Notes: generated by a model from the sequence alone, not told the origin. Numbered from the stretch's first letter, positions 20,424 to 33,045 are shown. The stretch: 64,000 nt of DNA from Halopseudomonas pertucinogena (GCF_014646575.1 NZ_BMNN01000002.1:178255-242254), one strand, 5' to 3'. A program made the numbers and translations.

Positions 20424-22548
20424 GGGAACCCTGCGCCACGCCGCACTCTTTGCCCCGGCCCTGCTGGCCCTTGCCATTTCGCCGATGCATGCCCAGGCCG
20501 ACCGCTACCGCACCACCCAGAGTGACTTCGGTGGCGTGGGTCTGCTGCAGACGCCCACGGCGCGCTTTGCCGACGAGGGTGCATTCCACTTCAACGCCAA
20601 CCGGGTGTCGCCCTACAGCCGTTACAGCATTTCCGTCACGCCGTTGCCGTGGCTGGAAGGCACGCTGCGTTATACCGCGATGACCAACCGTACCTACGGC
20701 GGTGAAAACAGTGACTTCGGCGGCGACCAGAGCAACAAGGACAAGGCCGTGGATGCCCGCTTCCGGCTGTGGCAGGAGTCGTATTGGGTACCTCAGATTG
20801 CCCTGGGCTTTACTGACCTGGCGGGTACGGGGCTGTTTTCCAGCGAGTATCTGGTCGCCAGCAAGCGCTTCTGGGATCTGGACGTAAGCCTGGGGGTGGG
20901 TTGGGGTTACCTTGGCCAGCGCGCGGACTTCAGCAACCCCTTCGGTGGATTGCGGGACAGCGACCGTGCCGGCCGCGAAGAGGGTGACCGCGGCGGTAAT
21001 TTCAGTACCAATACCTATTTCAGCGGCCCGGCGGCCTTCTTTGGCGGGGTGGAGTACCAGACGCCCTGGGACCGGCTGCGCCTTAAGGTCGAGTTTGACG
21101 GCAACGATTACCGTAACGAGCCGGGCGATCCGGACTTCGAGCCGGCTGACTCCCGCATCAACCTGGGTGCGGTGTTCAAGGTAAGCGATGGGATTGATAT
21201 CAGTGCCGGCTGGGAGCGTGGCAATACCGCCATGATCGGCATCACCTTCCATACCAATCTGATGAACGCCACCGGGCCGACCAAGTTCCTGGACCCGGAG
21301 CCGGAGAAGCGCCGCGCCCTGCCCGCCGGTGTTGCCGGTCAGCAGGTGGACTGGACCGATGTCAGCAAGCGCCTGAAGGACAACGCCGGCTTCGAGGTGC
21401 AGGATATCGCCGTGCGTGACCGGGAAGTGATCGTGACCGGCGAACAGCGGACCTATCGCAACGAGACGGAGGGCGTGACCCGGGCCTCGCGGGTTCTGGA
21501 CAACAGCCTGGGTGAAGGCAGCTACGACTGGTACACCCTGGTCAACAAGCCCTTTGGTCTCCCGGTCAGCGAGACCAGCATCAAGGCGCAGACGCTGCGC
21601 GATTACGAAGACAACCGCACCGATGCCAGCGGCCTGCGCCGGGATATCGTCAACGCCACGCCCAGTATCGTCGACAAGGACACCCTGCACACGGCGGAGC
21701 TGGACAAGTTCGACTGGGGGCTGGGGCTGGGCTACAAGCAGAACATCGGTGGGCCGGACGAGTTCCTGCTGTATCAGGTACTGGCGCGGGTGAGTGCGGA
21801 GTATCGCTTCAATCGCAACAGCTGGGTACGCGGCAACATAGGCGTGAACCTGATCAACAACTGGGACAAGTTCGAGCTGCGCGGAGAGAGTCAGCTGCCG
21901 CAGGTACGCACACACATCCGCGAGTACCTGGTGACCTCGGACGTGGTGCTGGAGAACCTGCAGTACACCTGGACCAGACAGCTCAACCGCGACACCTACG
22001 CGATGGCTTATGCCGGCCTGCTGGAAAGCATGTTCGGCGGGGTGGGCGGTGAGATCCTCTACCGGCCGTTCGACGCCAGCTGGGCGGTCGGGGTGGATGC
22101 CAACTGGGTGAAGCAGCGCGGCTTCCGTCAGAACTTCGACTTCCGCGATTACTCCACCTGGACCGGTCATGTGACCACCTACACCGATACGGGCCTGTGG
22201 GATGTGCTGGCCAAGACGAGCGTCGGCCGTTACCTGGCCGGCGACTATGGCGCCACCCTGGACCTGTCCCGCCGCTTTGCCAACGGCATTACCGTCGGCG
22301 CGTGGGCGACGCGCACCAACGTGTCAGCGGAAGAGTTCGGCGAGGGCAGCTTCGACAAGGGGATCTACTTCACCTTCCCGTTCGACGCCTTCTTCTCCCG
22401 CTCCACCACCTCCACCGGCACACTTGCCTGGAGACCGGTGACACGGGACGGCGGCGCCAAGCTGGCCAAGTACTACCAGCTGTATGACATGACTCAGGCC
22501 AGGGATATCGGTTGGTTCAATGATGGGTTCGGGCGGATGGTAGAGTGA
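20416..22548 (+). CDS. yjbH: YjbH/GfcD family outer-membrane beta-barrel protein
   Basis: A 710-residue outer-membrane protein of the YjbH family. A signal peptide (ALLALAISPMHAQA) is followed by YRTTQSDFGGVGLLQTPTARFADEG, the conserved opening of YjbH proteins. Many alternating amphipathic strands follow (for example ARVSAEYRFNRNSWVRGNIGVNLI). A central soluble region of about 100 residues (EVIVTGEQRTYRNETEGVTRA area) separates two barrel-like parts. It probably forms an outer-membrane pore used in polymer secretion, as proposed for GfcD/YjbH. Last gene of the export operon. Confidence 0.9.
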   Translation: MSKGTLRHAALFAPALLALAISPMHAQADRYRTTQSDFGGVGLLQTPTARFADEGAFHFNANRVSPYSRYSISVTPLPWLEGTLRYTAMTNRTYGGENSDFGGDQSNKDKAVDARFRLWQESYWVPQIALGFTDLAGTGLFSSEYLVASKRFWDLDVSLGVGWGYLGQRADFSNPFGGLRDSDRAGREEGDRGGNFSTNTYFSGPAAFFGGVEYQTPWDRLRLKVEFDGNDYRNEPGDPDFEPADSRINLGAVFKVSDGIDISAGWERGNTAMIGITFHTNLMNATGPTKFLDPEPEKRRALPAGVAGQQVDWTDVSKRLKDNAGFEVQDIAVRDREVIVTGEQRTYRNETEGVTRASRVLDNSLGEGSYDWYTLVNKPFGLPVSETSIKAQTLRDYEDNRTDASGLRRDIVNATPSIVDKDTLHTAELDKFDWGLGLGYKQNIGGPDEFLLYQVLARVSAEYRFNRNSWVRGNIGVNLINNWDKFELRGESQLPQVRTHIREYLVTSDVVLENLQYTWTRQLNRDTYAMAYAGLLESMFGGVGGEILYRPFDASWAVGVDANWVKQRGFRQNFDFRDYSTWTGHVTTYTDTGLWDVLAKTSVGRYLAGDYGATLDLSRRFANGITVGAWATRTNVSAEEFGEGSFDKGIYFTFPFDAFFSRSTTSTGTLAWRPVTRDGGAKLAKYYQLYDMTQARDIGWFNDGFGRMVE

Positions 22549-22652
22549 TACTCCCCACCCGCCGCGGATGCTCCGCCGTTACGATGACTCTATCGACGGC
22601 GGGCGCCGCGTGAACGGAGCCGTTTTCCTCTGATGTATTTCTGTGGCACTTG

Positions 22653-23045
22653 ATGACCCCTGACCATTTTCAGCGTTTCCGTTGGTTTTACCTGATCCTG
22701 TTCTATACCGTGCTCGGGCTCGGCATTTACCTCGGCATCCGCCCCGAGGCCCCGCCGACCCCGATCAGGTTCAGCTCGGTGGATACCGTCTACCACGCAG
22801 GCGGCCTGCTGGTATGTACCATCCTCAGCTACCCCGCCCATCCCCGCTGGCGCTGGTGGTGGCGAGGGTTGTTCCTGTTCGGCGTCGGCGTAGTGATCGA
22901 ATGCATCCAGGGCTACTCCAGCCGAACGCCGGATATGGCGGATATCTACGCCAACACCGGCGGAGTGCTGGCCGGGCTGGCCGTGCTGTGGGCCGGGCGA
23001 AAAATACGCTGGTCACGCGGAACACACCCACCACAGAGCCGCTGA
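22653..23045 (+). CDS. VanZ-like membrane protein
   Basis: A 130-residue membrane protein with about four hydrophobic segments. It shows the VanZ-like pattern: VDTVYHAGGLLVCTIL, then VVIECIQGYSSRTPDMADIYANTGGVLAGLAVL, where the ...E.IQ......R..D..D...N..G motif is the family signature. The start chosen is the ATG at 22653; a TTG one codon earlier is also in frame. Function of chromosomal VanZ-like proteins outside glycopeptide resistance is unclear, though some sit near cell-envelope polysaccharide genes, as here. Confidence 0.8.
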   Translation: MTPDHFQRFRWFYLILFYTVLGLGIYLGIRPEAPPTPIRFSSVDTVYHAGGLLVCTILSYPAHPRWRWWWRGLFLFGVGVVIECIQGYSSRTPDMADIYANTGGVLAGLAVLWAGRKIRWSRGTHPPQSR

Positions 23046-23056
23046 CGCCCTCTTAA

Positions 23057-23117
23057 TGTAGGACCGGCGCCGGGACACCGGACCGCCCCGCCGCGATTGG
23101 CGCGCAAAGCGCGCCCC
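23057..23117 (+). repeat. REP palindrome, single long-form unit
   Basis: Begins TGTAGGACCGGCGCCGG and ends CGATTGGCGCGCAAAGCGCG. It has an extra internal palindrome compared with the common unit; the same long form occurs at 43300. Confidence 0.75.
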
Positions 23118-23174
23118 GGGTCCCACCCCATCCGCATCTGCTACAATCCCGCCCCTCAGCCCCAGGAGTCCGCC

Positions 23175-23591
23175 ATGAATACCAAGCTGCCCTACCACCG
23201 CTACCACCTCGCCCTGCTGACCAGCCTGTACGACACGCTGCGCGCGCAATCCGTGTTGATGGCGCAGGTGCCGGAGGAGAGCAACCTCCTGTTTCTGGAG
23301 CGGTTCGAGGAACTGATAGCCCAGCTCGAAGCCGGCGACCAGGACGCCCTCTACTCCGGCCAGGAAGTGATCTGCCAGGTCATCACCCGCTACCCACAGG
23401 TAGCCCACCTCATCCCGAGGGACCTGCTGTGGTATTTCGGAGGGGACTGCCTGCACTACATGCCGGACGAGGAGATCGCCCAGTACCAGCTGCTGGACGA
23501 ACACCAGGCCGAAGCGGAGGCGCGGGGTGAGGAGTTTGACTGGGAGCAGGCAAGGCAGTTGTTGATGCAGCAGGCGGTGCGGGGGAGTTGA
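23175..23591 (+). CDS. PA2817-family conserved protein of unknown function
   Basis: A 138-residue acidic cytoplasmic protein. The start is MNTKLPYHRYHLALL at 23175 behind CAGGAG; earlier in-frame codons lie in the REP element. It is predicted to be mostly alpha-helical, with conserved-looking stretches SLYDTLRAQSV, CQVITRYPQVAHLIPRDLLWYFGGDCLHYMPDEEI and a Gln/Glu-rich end. No catalytic motif is visible. It resembles the Pseudomonas family annotated as PA2817-like; I know of no assigned function. It is flanked by REP elements on both sides and is probably transcribed alone. Confidence 0.75.
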   Translation: MNTKLPYHRYHLALLTSLYDTLRAQSVLMAQVPEESNLLFLERFEELIAQLEAGDQDALYSGQEVICQVITRYPQVAHLIPRDLLWYFGGDCLHYMPDEEIAQYQLLDEHQAEAEARGEEFDWEQARQLLMQQAVRGS

Positions 23592-23592
23592 G

Positions 23593-23642
23593 GGCGGGCG
23601 GGCTCCGCCCGCCAATCGCCCCGGGGTCGGGGCTCCTACAAA
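23593..23642 (-). repeat. REP palindrome, single unit
   Basis: Reads GGCGGGCGGGCTCCGCCCGCC then CCAATCGCCCCGGGG and GGGGCTCCTACA: the reverse complement of the TGTAGGAGCCCCGACC unit, with a G-rich terminal hairpin. It lies between the PA2817-like gene and the end of acnA. Confidence 0.8.
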
Positions 23643-23653
23643 ATCAGGGGGCG

Positions 23654-26383
<2,730 letters not shown>

Positions 26384-26466
26384 TGCTCTCCTCCTGCGGG
26401 CATTTCGCAAAAATGTAATGTTCGGCTAACGGGATACTGATTCAGGCCGATACACCTGAGCATAGT

Positions 26467-26485
26467 TCAAACAATGCGTGTTTGA
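26467..26485. promoter_or_regulatory. Inverted repeat in the acnA-aer intergenic region
   Basis: TCAAAC AATGCGT GTTTGA is a perfect 6-bp inverted repeat with a 7-bp spacer, ending 20 bp before the aer ATG. It does not match the ANR box (TTGAT-N4-ATCAA). It could be an operator or part of the aer leader. Confidence 0.3.
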
Positions 26486-26505
26486 GCTCCGGAGTCGGAG
26501 TAACC

Positions 26506-28065
26506 ATGAGAAAGAATCTGCCCATTACGGGCAAGGAGCTGGTGTTCGACGAGCGCCAGCGGTTGATCACCACTACCGATCAGAAAGGCGTTATTACCTA
26601 CTGCAACGATGACTTCGTTGAGGTTTCGGGCTACTCCCGGGAGGAGCTGATCGGCCAGGCCCATAACCTGATCCGTCATCCAGATGTTCCGTCAGCTGTG
26701 TTTGCCCACATGTGGGACTACCTCAAGCGCGGCAATATCTGGATGGGGGTGGTCAAGAACCGGTGCAAGAACGGCGATCATTACTGGGTGAACGCGTTTG
26801 TCATGCCGATTCGTGAAGGCGGCAGTGTGGTCGGCTACGAGTCGGTAAGAATCAAGGCCAGCACGGAAGAGATCGCCCGCACCTCCGATTTCTACCGGCG
26901 ACTGAATGATGGGGGCAGATCGATACCCAGCCGCCTGACAGGCCAGATCGCTGCGCTTGTACCTGCTTTGCTGTGCAGCATGATCGGTGCGTTGGCTGTG
27001 CATCATTTCGGGCTGCCGGGGCTGGTTCCGGCTCTTCTCGTCTCAGCGCCGATCGGGCTGTTGCTGCAGCGCCGCCGGGAGCGCCAGCTGACCTCACTGC
27101 TTGCCCACAACGACGACGTCATCGACGATCCGCTGTTGGCTCAGATGTATACGGACCAGACCGGCCCGCTCGGCCGGTTGCAGATGACCCTTTACAGCCA
27201 CGAGGCCCGGCTGCGCACCTGCGTCAGCAGGGTGGCCGACTTTACCGAGCAACTCCGTACCCAGGCGATGCAGGGCAACGAGCGGGCAAATCAGTCCCGA
27301 AAGCAGCTGGAAGGCCAGCGCGCAGAGATCAATCTGGTCGCCGCAGCGGTCAGCCAGATGGCGGCCAGCAGCCAGGAAGTGGCCGGCAGCATCAGCCGGA
27401 CGGCCGATGCGACGCAGACTGCCAATCAGCAAGCAGAGAAAGGTACGCAGATTGCCCGCCAGGCCCGTACCACCATTGAGCAGCTGAGCGCTTCAGTGAG
27501 CGCGGCCGCTGGCGATGCGGCGCAGCTGGCCAGCGATGCCGAAGAAATCAGCACTGTTGTGGATGTCATCCGCAGTGTGGCCGAACAGACCAACCTGTTG
27601 GCGCTGAACGCGGCCATTGAAGCCGCTCGCGCCGGGGAGCAGGGGCGCGGCTTTGCTGTTGTGGCAGACGAGGTACGGGCTCTGGCAAAACGCACAGCCG
27701 AATCCACCGAGCATATCCATCGGCTTATCGAGCAGCTCCAGCAGACGTCGGGACGCACCATTGCCAATATGCAGCAGGAAGTAGAGCTGGCTGACAGGGG
27801 CGTCTCCCATGTGATCGAGCTGGATGACGCGCTGGGAAGCATTCGGCAGGCCATCGCTCAGGTCAACTCGATGGGTGAGCAGATTGCCAGCGCGGCGGAG
27901 GAGCAGAGCGCGGTCGCTGATGAGATCAGCCGCAACATCAACAGCATTGCGGCGCTTTCGGAGCAAAGCGCCAGCCAGGCGCGTCTGAGCGCCCGCAGCA
28001 GCGACGAGCTGGCTGACACGACAGAGAAACAGAATGCGATGGTGGCCCGTTTCAACCGCGTCTGA
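26506..28065 (+). CDS. aer: Aerotaxis receptor Aer (PAS + methyl-accepting domain)
   Basis: A 519-residue chemoreceptor. Start is the ATG at 26506; a TTG at 26482 is in frame but overlaps an inverted repeat. The N-terminal PAS domain (about 10-120) has [21 protein letters not shown] and [18 protein letters not shown], the FAD-binding Aer type. A hydrophobic hairpin (about 145-190) anchors it without a periplasmic domain. The signalling tip is [20 protein letters not shown]. It senses redox or oxygen and signals to CheA. Length and neighbour acnA match P. aeruginosa PA1561. Confidence 0.93.
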   Translation: MRKNLPITGKELVFDERQRLITTTDQKGVITYCNDDFVEVSGYSREELIGQAHNLIRHPDVPSAVFAHMWDYLKRGNIWMGVVKNRCKNGDHYWVNAFVMPIREGGSVVGYESVRIKASTEEIARTSDFYRRLNDGGRSIPSRLTGQIAALVPALLCSMIGALAVHHFGLPGLVPALLVSAPIGLLLQRRRERQLTSLLAHNDDVIDDPLLAQMYTDQTGPLGRLQMTLYSHEARLRTCVSRVADFTEQLRTQAMQGNERANQSRKQLEGQRAEINLVAAAVSQMAASSQEVAGSISRTADATQTANQQAEKGTQIARQARTTIEQLSASVSAAAGDAAQLASDAEEISTVVDVIRSVAEQTNLLALNAAIEAARAGEQGRGFAVVADEVRALAKRTAESTEHIHRLIEQLQQTSGRTIANMQQEVELADRGVSHVIELDDALGSIRQAIAQVNSMGEQIASAAEEQSAVADEISRNINSIAALSEQSASQARLSARSSDELADTTEKQNAMVARFNRV

Positions 28066-28142
28066 CCGCAAGATTTTTCTCGGGCTGGCTCCGGGGCGGT
28101 GATAAAATCCGCCCTCTCGTTCCGATAAAGGAGTATCCCGAT

Positions 28143-29972
28143 ATGTGCGGCATTGTCGGCGCTATCGCCCAACGCAATATCACTCCCATCCTGCTTGAAG
28201 GCCTGCGTCGTCTGGAGTATCGCGGTTATGACTCCGCCGGGGTGGCCGTCATGCCTTCCGACCACCACATCCTTCGGGTACGGGCCACAGGCAAGGTGGC
28301 GGAACTGGAAAGCGCGCTGACAGATAATCCCGCCAATGGCCATCTGGGCATTGCCCATACCCGCTGGGCTACCCATGGCAAACCCGCCGAACATAACGCT
28401 CATCCCCATGTCTCGGACCGTCTGGCCATTGTGCATAACGGCATCATCGAGAATCACTCGGCTCTGCGCAGCCGGTTGGTCGAGCAGGGTTTCGTATTCA
28501 GCTCGGAAACCGATACCGAGGTGATCGCTCACCTGGTGGCCTGGCATTACCGGCTGACCGGGGATCTGCTGGCGGCCTTCCGTGCGGCATTGAATGAGCT
28601 GCATGGCGCCTATGCGCTGGCGCTGGTGCATGAGGATGAACCCGATACGCTTTACTGTGCCCGCATGGGCAGTCCGCTGGTGATCGGTGAGGGCAGCGGT
28701 GAGAATTATCTCGCGTCCGACCCGCTGGCTCTGCTGCAGGTGACCGACCGTTTCCGTTATCTGGAGGAAGGTGATCACGCGCGGTTGACGCTCGACGGCT
28801 GCGAGATCTGGGATGCCCGGGGTGAGGCGGTGCAGCGGCCCGCCCTGCGTTATGAACATGCGGCGCTGAGCCTGGACAAGGGCGAGTATCGCCATTACAT
28901 GCTCAAGGAAATCTTCGAGCAACCGGGCGCCATCAACGACACGCTCGCCGGCACGCTGGGGACGGATCATGTACTGACGGCGATTCTGGGACCTGATGCC
29001 GAAGCCCGCCTGGGGAATATCGAGCACATTCACATCGTGGCCTGCGGCACCAGCTACCATGCCGGTCTGGTGGCGCGCTACTGGATCGAGGGACAGGTCG
29101 GCATTCCCTGCCAGGTCGAGGTAGCGAGCGAATACCGCTATCGCACCGTGGCGGTGCCGGCCAACACCCTGCTGATAACCATTTCCCAGTCCGGCGAAAC
29201 CGCAGACACCCTGGCGGCGCTGCGCTTTGCAGCCAAGGGTGGTTATCTGGCGACGCTTGCAATCTGCAACGTGGCCGGCAGCTCTCTGGTGCGGGAGGCG
29301 GACTGGCGCTTGCTGACCCATGCCGGCCCGGAGATCGGCGTTGCCTCCACCAAGGCCTTCACCACGCAGCTGGTTGCCCTGCTCTGGCTGACCACCGCGC
29401 TGCTGCAGAGCCGCAGCGGCAACCAGGCGCAGGTCGCTGCCAACGTGGCGGCGCTCCGGCAGTTGCCGGAGCTGATCAGCCGTGCTCTTGAGCTTGAGCC
29501 GCAGATTACCCGGCTGGCGGAGCGCTTCGCCAACAAGCACCACACCCTCTTCCTGGGGCGCGGCCCGCACTACCCCATCGCCATGGAAGGTGCGCTCAAG
29601 CTCAAGGAAATCTCGTATATCCACGCCGAAGCCTACGCCGCTGGCGAGCTCAAGCACGGGCCTCTGGCGCTGGTGGATGAGAACATGCCGGTCGTCAGCG
29701 TGGCGCCGAGCGACAGCCTGCTGGAGAAGCTCAGGTCCAACCTCGAAGAGGTCCGGGCGCGGGGTGGCGAGCTGATCACCTTTGCCTGTGAGAGCATCGA
29801 CCAGGAAGGCGCCTCCCCCCAGGACACCCTCAGCCTGCCCGAGGTGGCTGATGTCATCTCCCCTGTTCTCTACACCATCCCCCTGCAGATGCTGAGCTAC
29901 CACGTGGCGCTGGTCAAGGGCACCGACGTGGATAAACCGCGCAACCTGGCCAAATCCGTGACGGTGGAATAA
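28143..29972 (+). CDS. glmS: Glutamine-fructose-6-phosphate aminotransferase, copy 2
   Basis: A 609-residue complete GlmS, exactly the length of copy 1. MCGIVGAI with Cys2, AHTRWATHGKPAEHNAHPH, HIVACGTSYHAG, TISQSGETADTLAAL and the C-terminal PRNLAKSVTVE are intact. It is clearly paralogous with the 10453-12282 copy, with many changes in the linker (about 240-300) and helical parts of the SIS domains. It stands alone between aer and REP elements, not beside glmU or the ATP synthase genes where Pseudomonas glmS is usually found. It may serve general peptidoglycan and LPS supply while copy 1 serves the polysaccharide; that split is an inference. Confidence 0.97.
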   Translation: MCGIVGAIAQRNITPILLEGLRRLEYRGYDSAGVAVMPSDHHILRVRATGKVAELESALTDNPANGHLGIAHTRWATHGKPAEHNAHPHVSDRLAIVHNGIIENHSALRSRLVEQGFVFSSETDTEVIAHLVAWHYRLTGDLLAAFRAALNELHGAYALALVHEDEPDTLYCARMGSPLVIGEGSGENYLASDPLALLQVTDRFRYLEEGDHARLTLDGCEIWDARGEAVQRPALRYEHAALSLDKGEYRHYMLKEIFEQPGAINDTLAGTLGTDHVLTAILGPDAEARLGNIEHIHIVACGTSYHAGLVARYWIEGQVGIPCQVEVASEYRYRTVAVPANTLLITISQSGETADTLAALRFAAKGGYLATLAICNVAGSSLVREADWRLLTHAGPEIGVASTKAFTTQLVALLWLTTALLQSRSGNQAQVAANVAALRQLPELISRALELEPQITRLAERFANKHHTLFLGRGPHYPIAMEGALKLKEISYIHAEAYAAGELKHGPLALVDENMPVVSVAPSDSLLEKLRSNLEEVRARGGELITFACESIDQEGASPQDTLSLPEVADVISPVLYTIPLQMLSYHVALVKGTDVDKPRNLAKSVTVE

Positions 29973-30023
29973 AGCCCCACCTATCGGGCCCGAGCGCCGC
30001 CGCCCCAATGGTACCGGCACCCC

Positions 30024-30158
30024 CGGGCGCGCGTTGCGCGCCAATCGCGGCGAGGTCGCCGCTCCTACGGGGGGGCAGTGGGTGTCACCAGGCTCGTATT
30101 CACGCCTCGATTGTAGGAGCCCCGACCTCGGGGCGATTGGGCTGCGCAGCAGCCCCGG
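30024..30158. repeat. REP pair (inverted doublet)
   Basis: First unit reads GCGCGCGTTGCGCGCC then CAATCGCGGCGAGGTCGCC and GCTCCTAC. After about 45 bp a second unit in opposite orientation starts TGTAGGAGCCCCGACC and ends GGGCTGCGCAGCAGCCCC. It sits between glmS copy 2 and the end of dsdA. Confidence 0.88.
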
Positions 30159-30186
30159 GTGGCGCCCCGACGTCCCGAGATGTGGG

Positions 30187-31539
30187 TTATTCCGCCAGCA
30201 ACCCCCGGCCTTTTTCCAGATAACCGTTCATTTCCTCTTCCGGCACCATGCTTCCTCCGGTGACCCAGGCCAGGTGTGTTGCATTGGCAAGTTTTTCGCC
30301 CGTCAGGTCCATGCGCTTGTGGTATTCGCTCTGCTCCGGAGCCACTACCCTGGCGATGCCGGGTACGCCGGCCAGCGCGGAGGGTTCCAGGCGCAGGGCT
30401 TCTTCCCGCTCTACCAGCGCCAGCAGGGCGTAGAGTTCTTCGTCGGTTATCGTGTAGTAACCATCGATCAAGCGCTGCATCGCCTTGCCGACAAAACCGG
30501 ATGGCCGGCCCACGGCCAGGCCGTCTGCGGCGGTGATGTTGTCGATGCCGAAGTCCTGCACCGAAACCTGATCATGCAGGCCGGTATATACCCCGAGCAT
30601 CATGCACGGCGAATGCGTGGGTTCGGCGAAGATGCAGTGCACCGCATCGCCGAATATGAGCTTGAGGCCGAAGGCGACACCGCCGGGGCCGCCGCCGACA
30701 CCGCAGGGCAGATAGACGAACAGCGGATGCTCCGCATCGACGGTGATGCCGGCCTCGGCCAGCTGCGGCTTGAGTCTTTCCGCCGCGACGGCGTAGCCGA
30801 GAAACAGGTCGGCGGAGTTCTCATCGTCGATGAAGTGACAGCCCGGGTCCGCCTCGGCCTGGCGTCTGCCCTCCTCCACCGCAACGCTGTAGTCCGACTC
30901 GTACTCCACGACAATCACACCATGGGAGCGCAGTTTGTCCTTCTTCCATTGCCGCGCATCTGCCGACATATGTACGGTGACTTCGAAGCCGAGGGTGGCA
31001 CTCATGATGCCGATGGACATGCCGAGGTTGCCGGTCGACCCGACAGCGATGCGGTAACCGCGGAAGACCGCTCTGAACTCGCCACTGTCCAGCCTGGCGT
31101 AGTCGTCGTTGATGTTCAGCAGGCCTGCGGCGAGCGCAAGGTCCTCGGCATGTTTGAGCACTTCATGAATGCCGCCACGGGCCTTGATTGATCCTGAAAT
31201 CGGCAGATGGCTGTCCAGCTTCAGCCACAGCTGGCCTGGCAGGTCCTGCCCGTAGCGTGCCGCCATGGCCGCCTGCGTCGCAGTCGCCACTTGTAACGGG
31301 GATTCGATGATGCCGTTCGCTTCCCGCGTCTGCGGAAAGACACTGGCAATGTAGGGGGCGAAGCGCCTGAGCCGCTCGCTGGCGTCACGCACATCCTCTG
31401 CAGTGAGTCCCACGTCCGGCAGTGCCTCGGCCACCGACACCACGGCGGGGTTGAACCAGGCGGTTTCCTTGAGTGCTACCAGGTCCTGAACCAGCGGGTG
31501 TTCCTTTACCCAGTGCTCTGTTGGAATACCTGATTTCAT
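30187..31539 (-). CDS. dsdA: D-serine ammonia-lyase (dehydratase)
   Basis: A 450-residue PLP enzyme of fold type [11 protein letters not shown] carries the PLP Lys119; [19 protein letters not shown] and [16 protein letters not shown] bind the cofactor phosphate and pyridine ring; [18 protein letters not shown] is the DsdA signature. It deaminates D-serine to pyruvate and ammonia in the cytoplasm, for detoxification or carbon use. Start ATG at 31539 follows GGAGAG. No dsdC-type regulator or dsdX permease is next to it, so regulation is not visible. Confidence 0.95.
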   Translation of the reverse strand: MKSGIPTEHWVKEHPLVQDLVALKETAWFNPAVVSVAEALPDVGLTAEDVRDASERLRRFAPYIASVFPQTREANGIIESPLQVATATQAAMAARYGQDLPGQLWLKLDSHLPISGSIKARGGIHEVLKHAEDLALAAGLLNINDDYARLDSGEFRAVFRGYRIAVGSTGNLGMSIGIMSATLGFEVTVHMSADARQWKKDKLRSHGVIVVEYESDYSVAVEEGRRQAEADPGCHFIDDENSADLFLGYAVAAERLKPQLAEAGITVDAEHPLFVYLPCGVGGGPGGVAFGLKLIFGDAVHCIFAEPTHSPCMMLGVYTGLHDQVSVQDFGIDNITAADGLAVGRPSGFVGKAMQRLIDGYYTITDEELYALLALVEREEALRLEPSALAGVPGIARVVAPEQSEYHKRMDLTGEKLANATHLAWVTGGSMVPEEEMNGYLEKGRGLLAE

Positions 31540-31593
31540 GCTGCTCTCCTGTCATTGATTGTGCGTCAATGCATACGATAGCAGCCCGGTGAA

Positions 31594-31622
31594 TAAAAAA
31601 GGGGCATCCGAAGATGCCCCTC
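31594..31622 (-). terminator. Intrinsic terminator of cassette 1
   Basis: On the minus strand GGGGCATC TTCG GATGCCCC is followed by TTTTTT: an 8-bp GC-rich stem with a UUCG tetraloop, 28 bp after the DUF1329 stop. Confidence 0.93.
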
Positions 31623-31649
31623 AAACCCAAACGAAGTATGACCCCTGAC

Positions 31650-33026
31650 TCAGCGTACCCCTGCAGCCCTCAGAGCGGCTGGAGTGAACTGGTTGTACGT
31701 CGGCGGAGTGCCACCGTACTGCGGTGCGGAAGCCTCCTCGGTGTACATGCCCAGAGCGATGTAGCGGCCTGCCAGCAGGTCGTACAGGGTCTCCAGGGTG
31801 TAGCCGGGGATCTTCTGCTTGTAGTTGAACGCCAGGTGGCCTTCACCTACACGCCACAGGGTGCCGCGACCGTCGTAGTGGTCTGCCAGCGAGATCATCC
31901 AGGAGTCTTCATCCACAAAGAAGTTACGCTGGGCGTAGATGTGGCGCTGACCTTGCTTGACGTTGCCCTGTACTTCCCACACGCGGTGCAGCTCGAAGCG
32001 GGTGTGCTCCGGGTTGACGTGACCGGCCTTGAGCACGTCGGCGTACTTCAGGCCCGGCTCGGACAGCTTGCCGGCGTTGTACGGCAGGTACACTTCCTTC
32101 TTGCCGATCAGCTTCCAGTCATAACGGTCAGGTGCACCGTTGTACATGGAGAAGTTGTCGGAGGTACGCATGCCGTCGGAGGCGGTACCCGGACCGTCGT
32201 ACGCAACCTGCGGTGCGCGGCGTACGCGGCGCTGACCGGCGTTGTATACCCAGGCCATGCGCGGTTCTTTCAGCTGATCCAGGGTGTCATGCACCAGCAG
32301 CACGTTACCCGCCAGACGGGCCGGCGCGTTCACCCGCTGTTTGAAGAACAGCAGGGTGTTGGGCATGCTCGCCGGGTCCACGTCGGGCATCAGGTTCGGA
32401 TAGCCGACTTCCTCTTCCATCTTGATCAGGGTGAATGAGCCGTTGGTCTGCGGCATGGCCTGCATGTACCAGCGATGCACGTTCAGCCGGTAGCGGGTCA
32501 TGTGGTTCCAGATCACCTCACCGCCGGTCTTCGGAATCGGGAAGATGAAGGACGAGCCCGGCTCGACGTTCTCCACGCCGTCCCCACCATTGACCAGTCT
32601 GGCCTTGCCGGCAGTCCGCTTGACCTGGTCATACACGCTCTGCGGGAAGCCGACGGTACGCTTGCTCTGGTAGACAGGCATGCGGAAGGTTTCCGGGTAG
32701 CGTTCAAACAGGGCAACCTGGCCGGGGGTCAGATTGTCCCGGTACTGCTGGTAGTTCTGCGCGGTGATGACGAACTCGGGCTGCTCACCCTTGAACGGGT
32801 TTTCCAGGAAGTGGTTCGCCAGGGTCTGGCCGGCATCGACCGGCAGGCCACCGGTCCACTCCGGAATGGTCCCCGCTGCGTTGCCGGCCTTTTCTGCGCC
32901 GATCGGCGTCAGGGTGGTGCCCAGCTGGTTGATTTCCGATTGCGACAGGCTCTGTGCTGATACCGCGGTTGCGACCATGCTCAGGGCCAATCCACAGGCA
33001 CCGATTATTATTTTCTGCATATGCAT
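31650..33026 (-). CDS. DUF1329 domain protein, cassette 1
   Basis: A 458-residue exported protein. The start MHMQKIIIG at 33026 lies 6 nt after GGAG; two other in-frame Met codons (33038, 33020) are possible. Signal peptide KIIIGACGLALSMVATAVSA is cut before QSLSQSEINQLG. The mature part is the DUF1329 fold, which resembles LolB/outer-membrane-lipid-binding proteins: GAEKAGNAAGTIPEWTGGLP, GWVYNAGQRRVRRAP-type AWVYNAGQRRVRRAPQ and HRVWEVQGNVKQGQRHIYAQR. Function is not established; the constant pairing with DUF1302 suggests transport of a hydrophobic substrate across the periplasm or outer membrane (inference). A close paralogue is at 55625-56995. Confidence 0.88.
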   Translation of the reverse strand: MHMQKIIIGACGLALSMVATAVSAQSLSQSEINQLGTTLTPIGAEKAGNAAGTIPEWTGGLPVDAGQTLANHFLENPFKGEQPEFVITAQNYQQYRDNLTPGQVALFERYPETFRMPVYQSKRTVGFPQSVYDQVKRTAGKARLVNGGDGVENVEPGSSFIFPIPKTGGEVIWNHMTRYRLNVHRWYMQAMPQTNGSFTLIKMEEEVGYPNLMPDVDPASMPNTLLFFKQRVNAPARLAGNVLLVHDTLDQLKEPRMAWVYNAGQRRVRRAPQVAYDGPGTASDGMRTSDNFSMYNGAPDRYDWKLIGKKEVYLPYNAGKLSEPGLKYADVLKAGHVNPEHTRFELHRVWEVQGNVKQGQRHIYAQRNFFVDEDSWMISLADHYDGRGTLWRVGEGHLAFNYKQKIPGYTLETLYDLLAGRYIALGMYTEEASAPQYGGTPPTYNQFTPAALRAAGVR

Positions 33027-33045
33027 GTTTCTCTCCATAGCCTGC

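Noticed and set aside
26467-26485. ANR/FNR box controlling aer
   Set aside because: The sequence lacks the TTGAT-N4-ATCAA pattern on either strand.
27858-30044. Open frame of about 730 codons opposite glmS copy 2 and the end of aer
   Set aside because: It spans two well-supported genes on the other strand and looks like the shadow opposite glmS copy 1.
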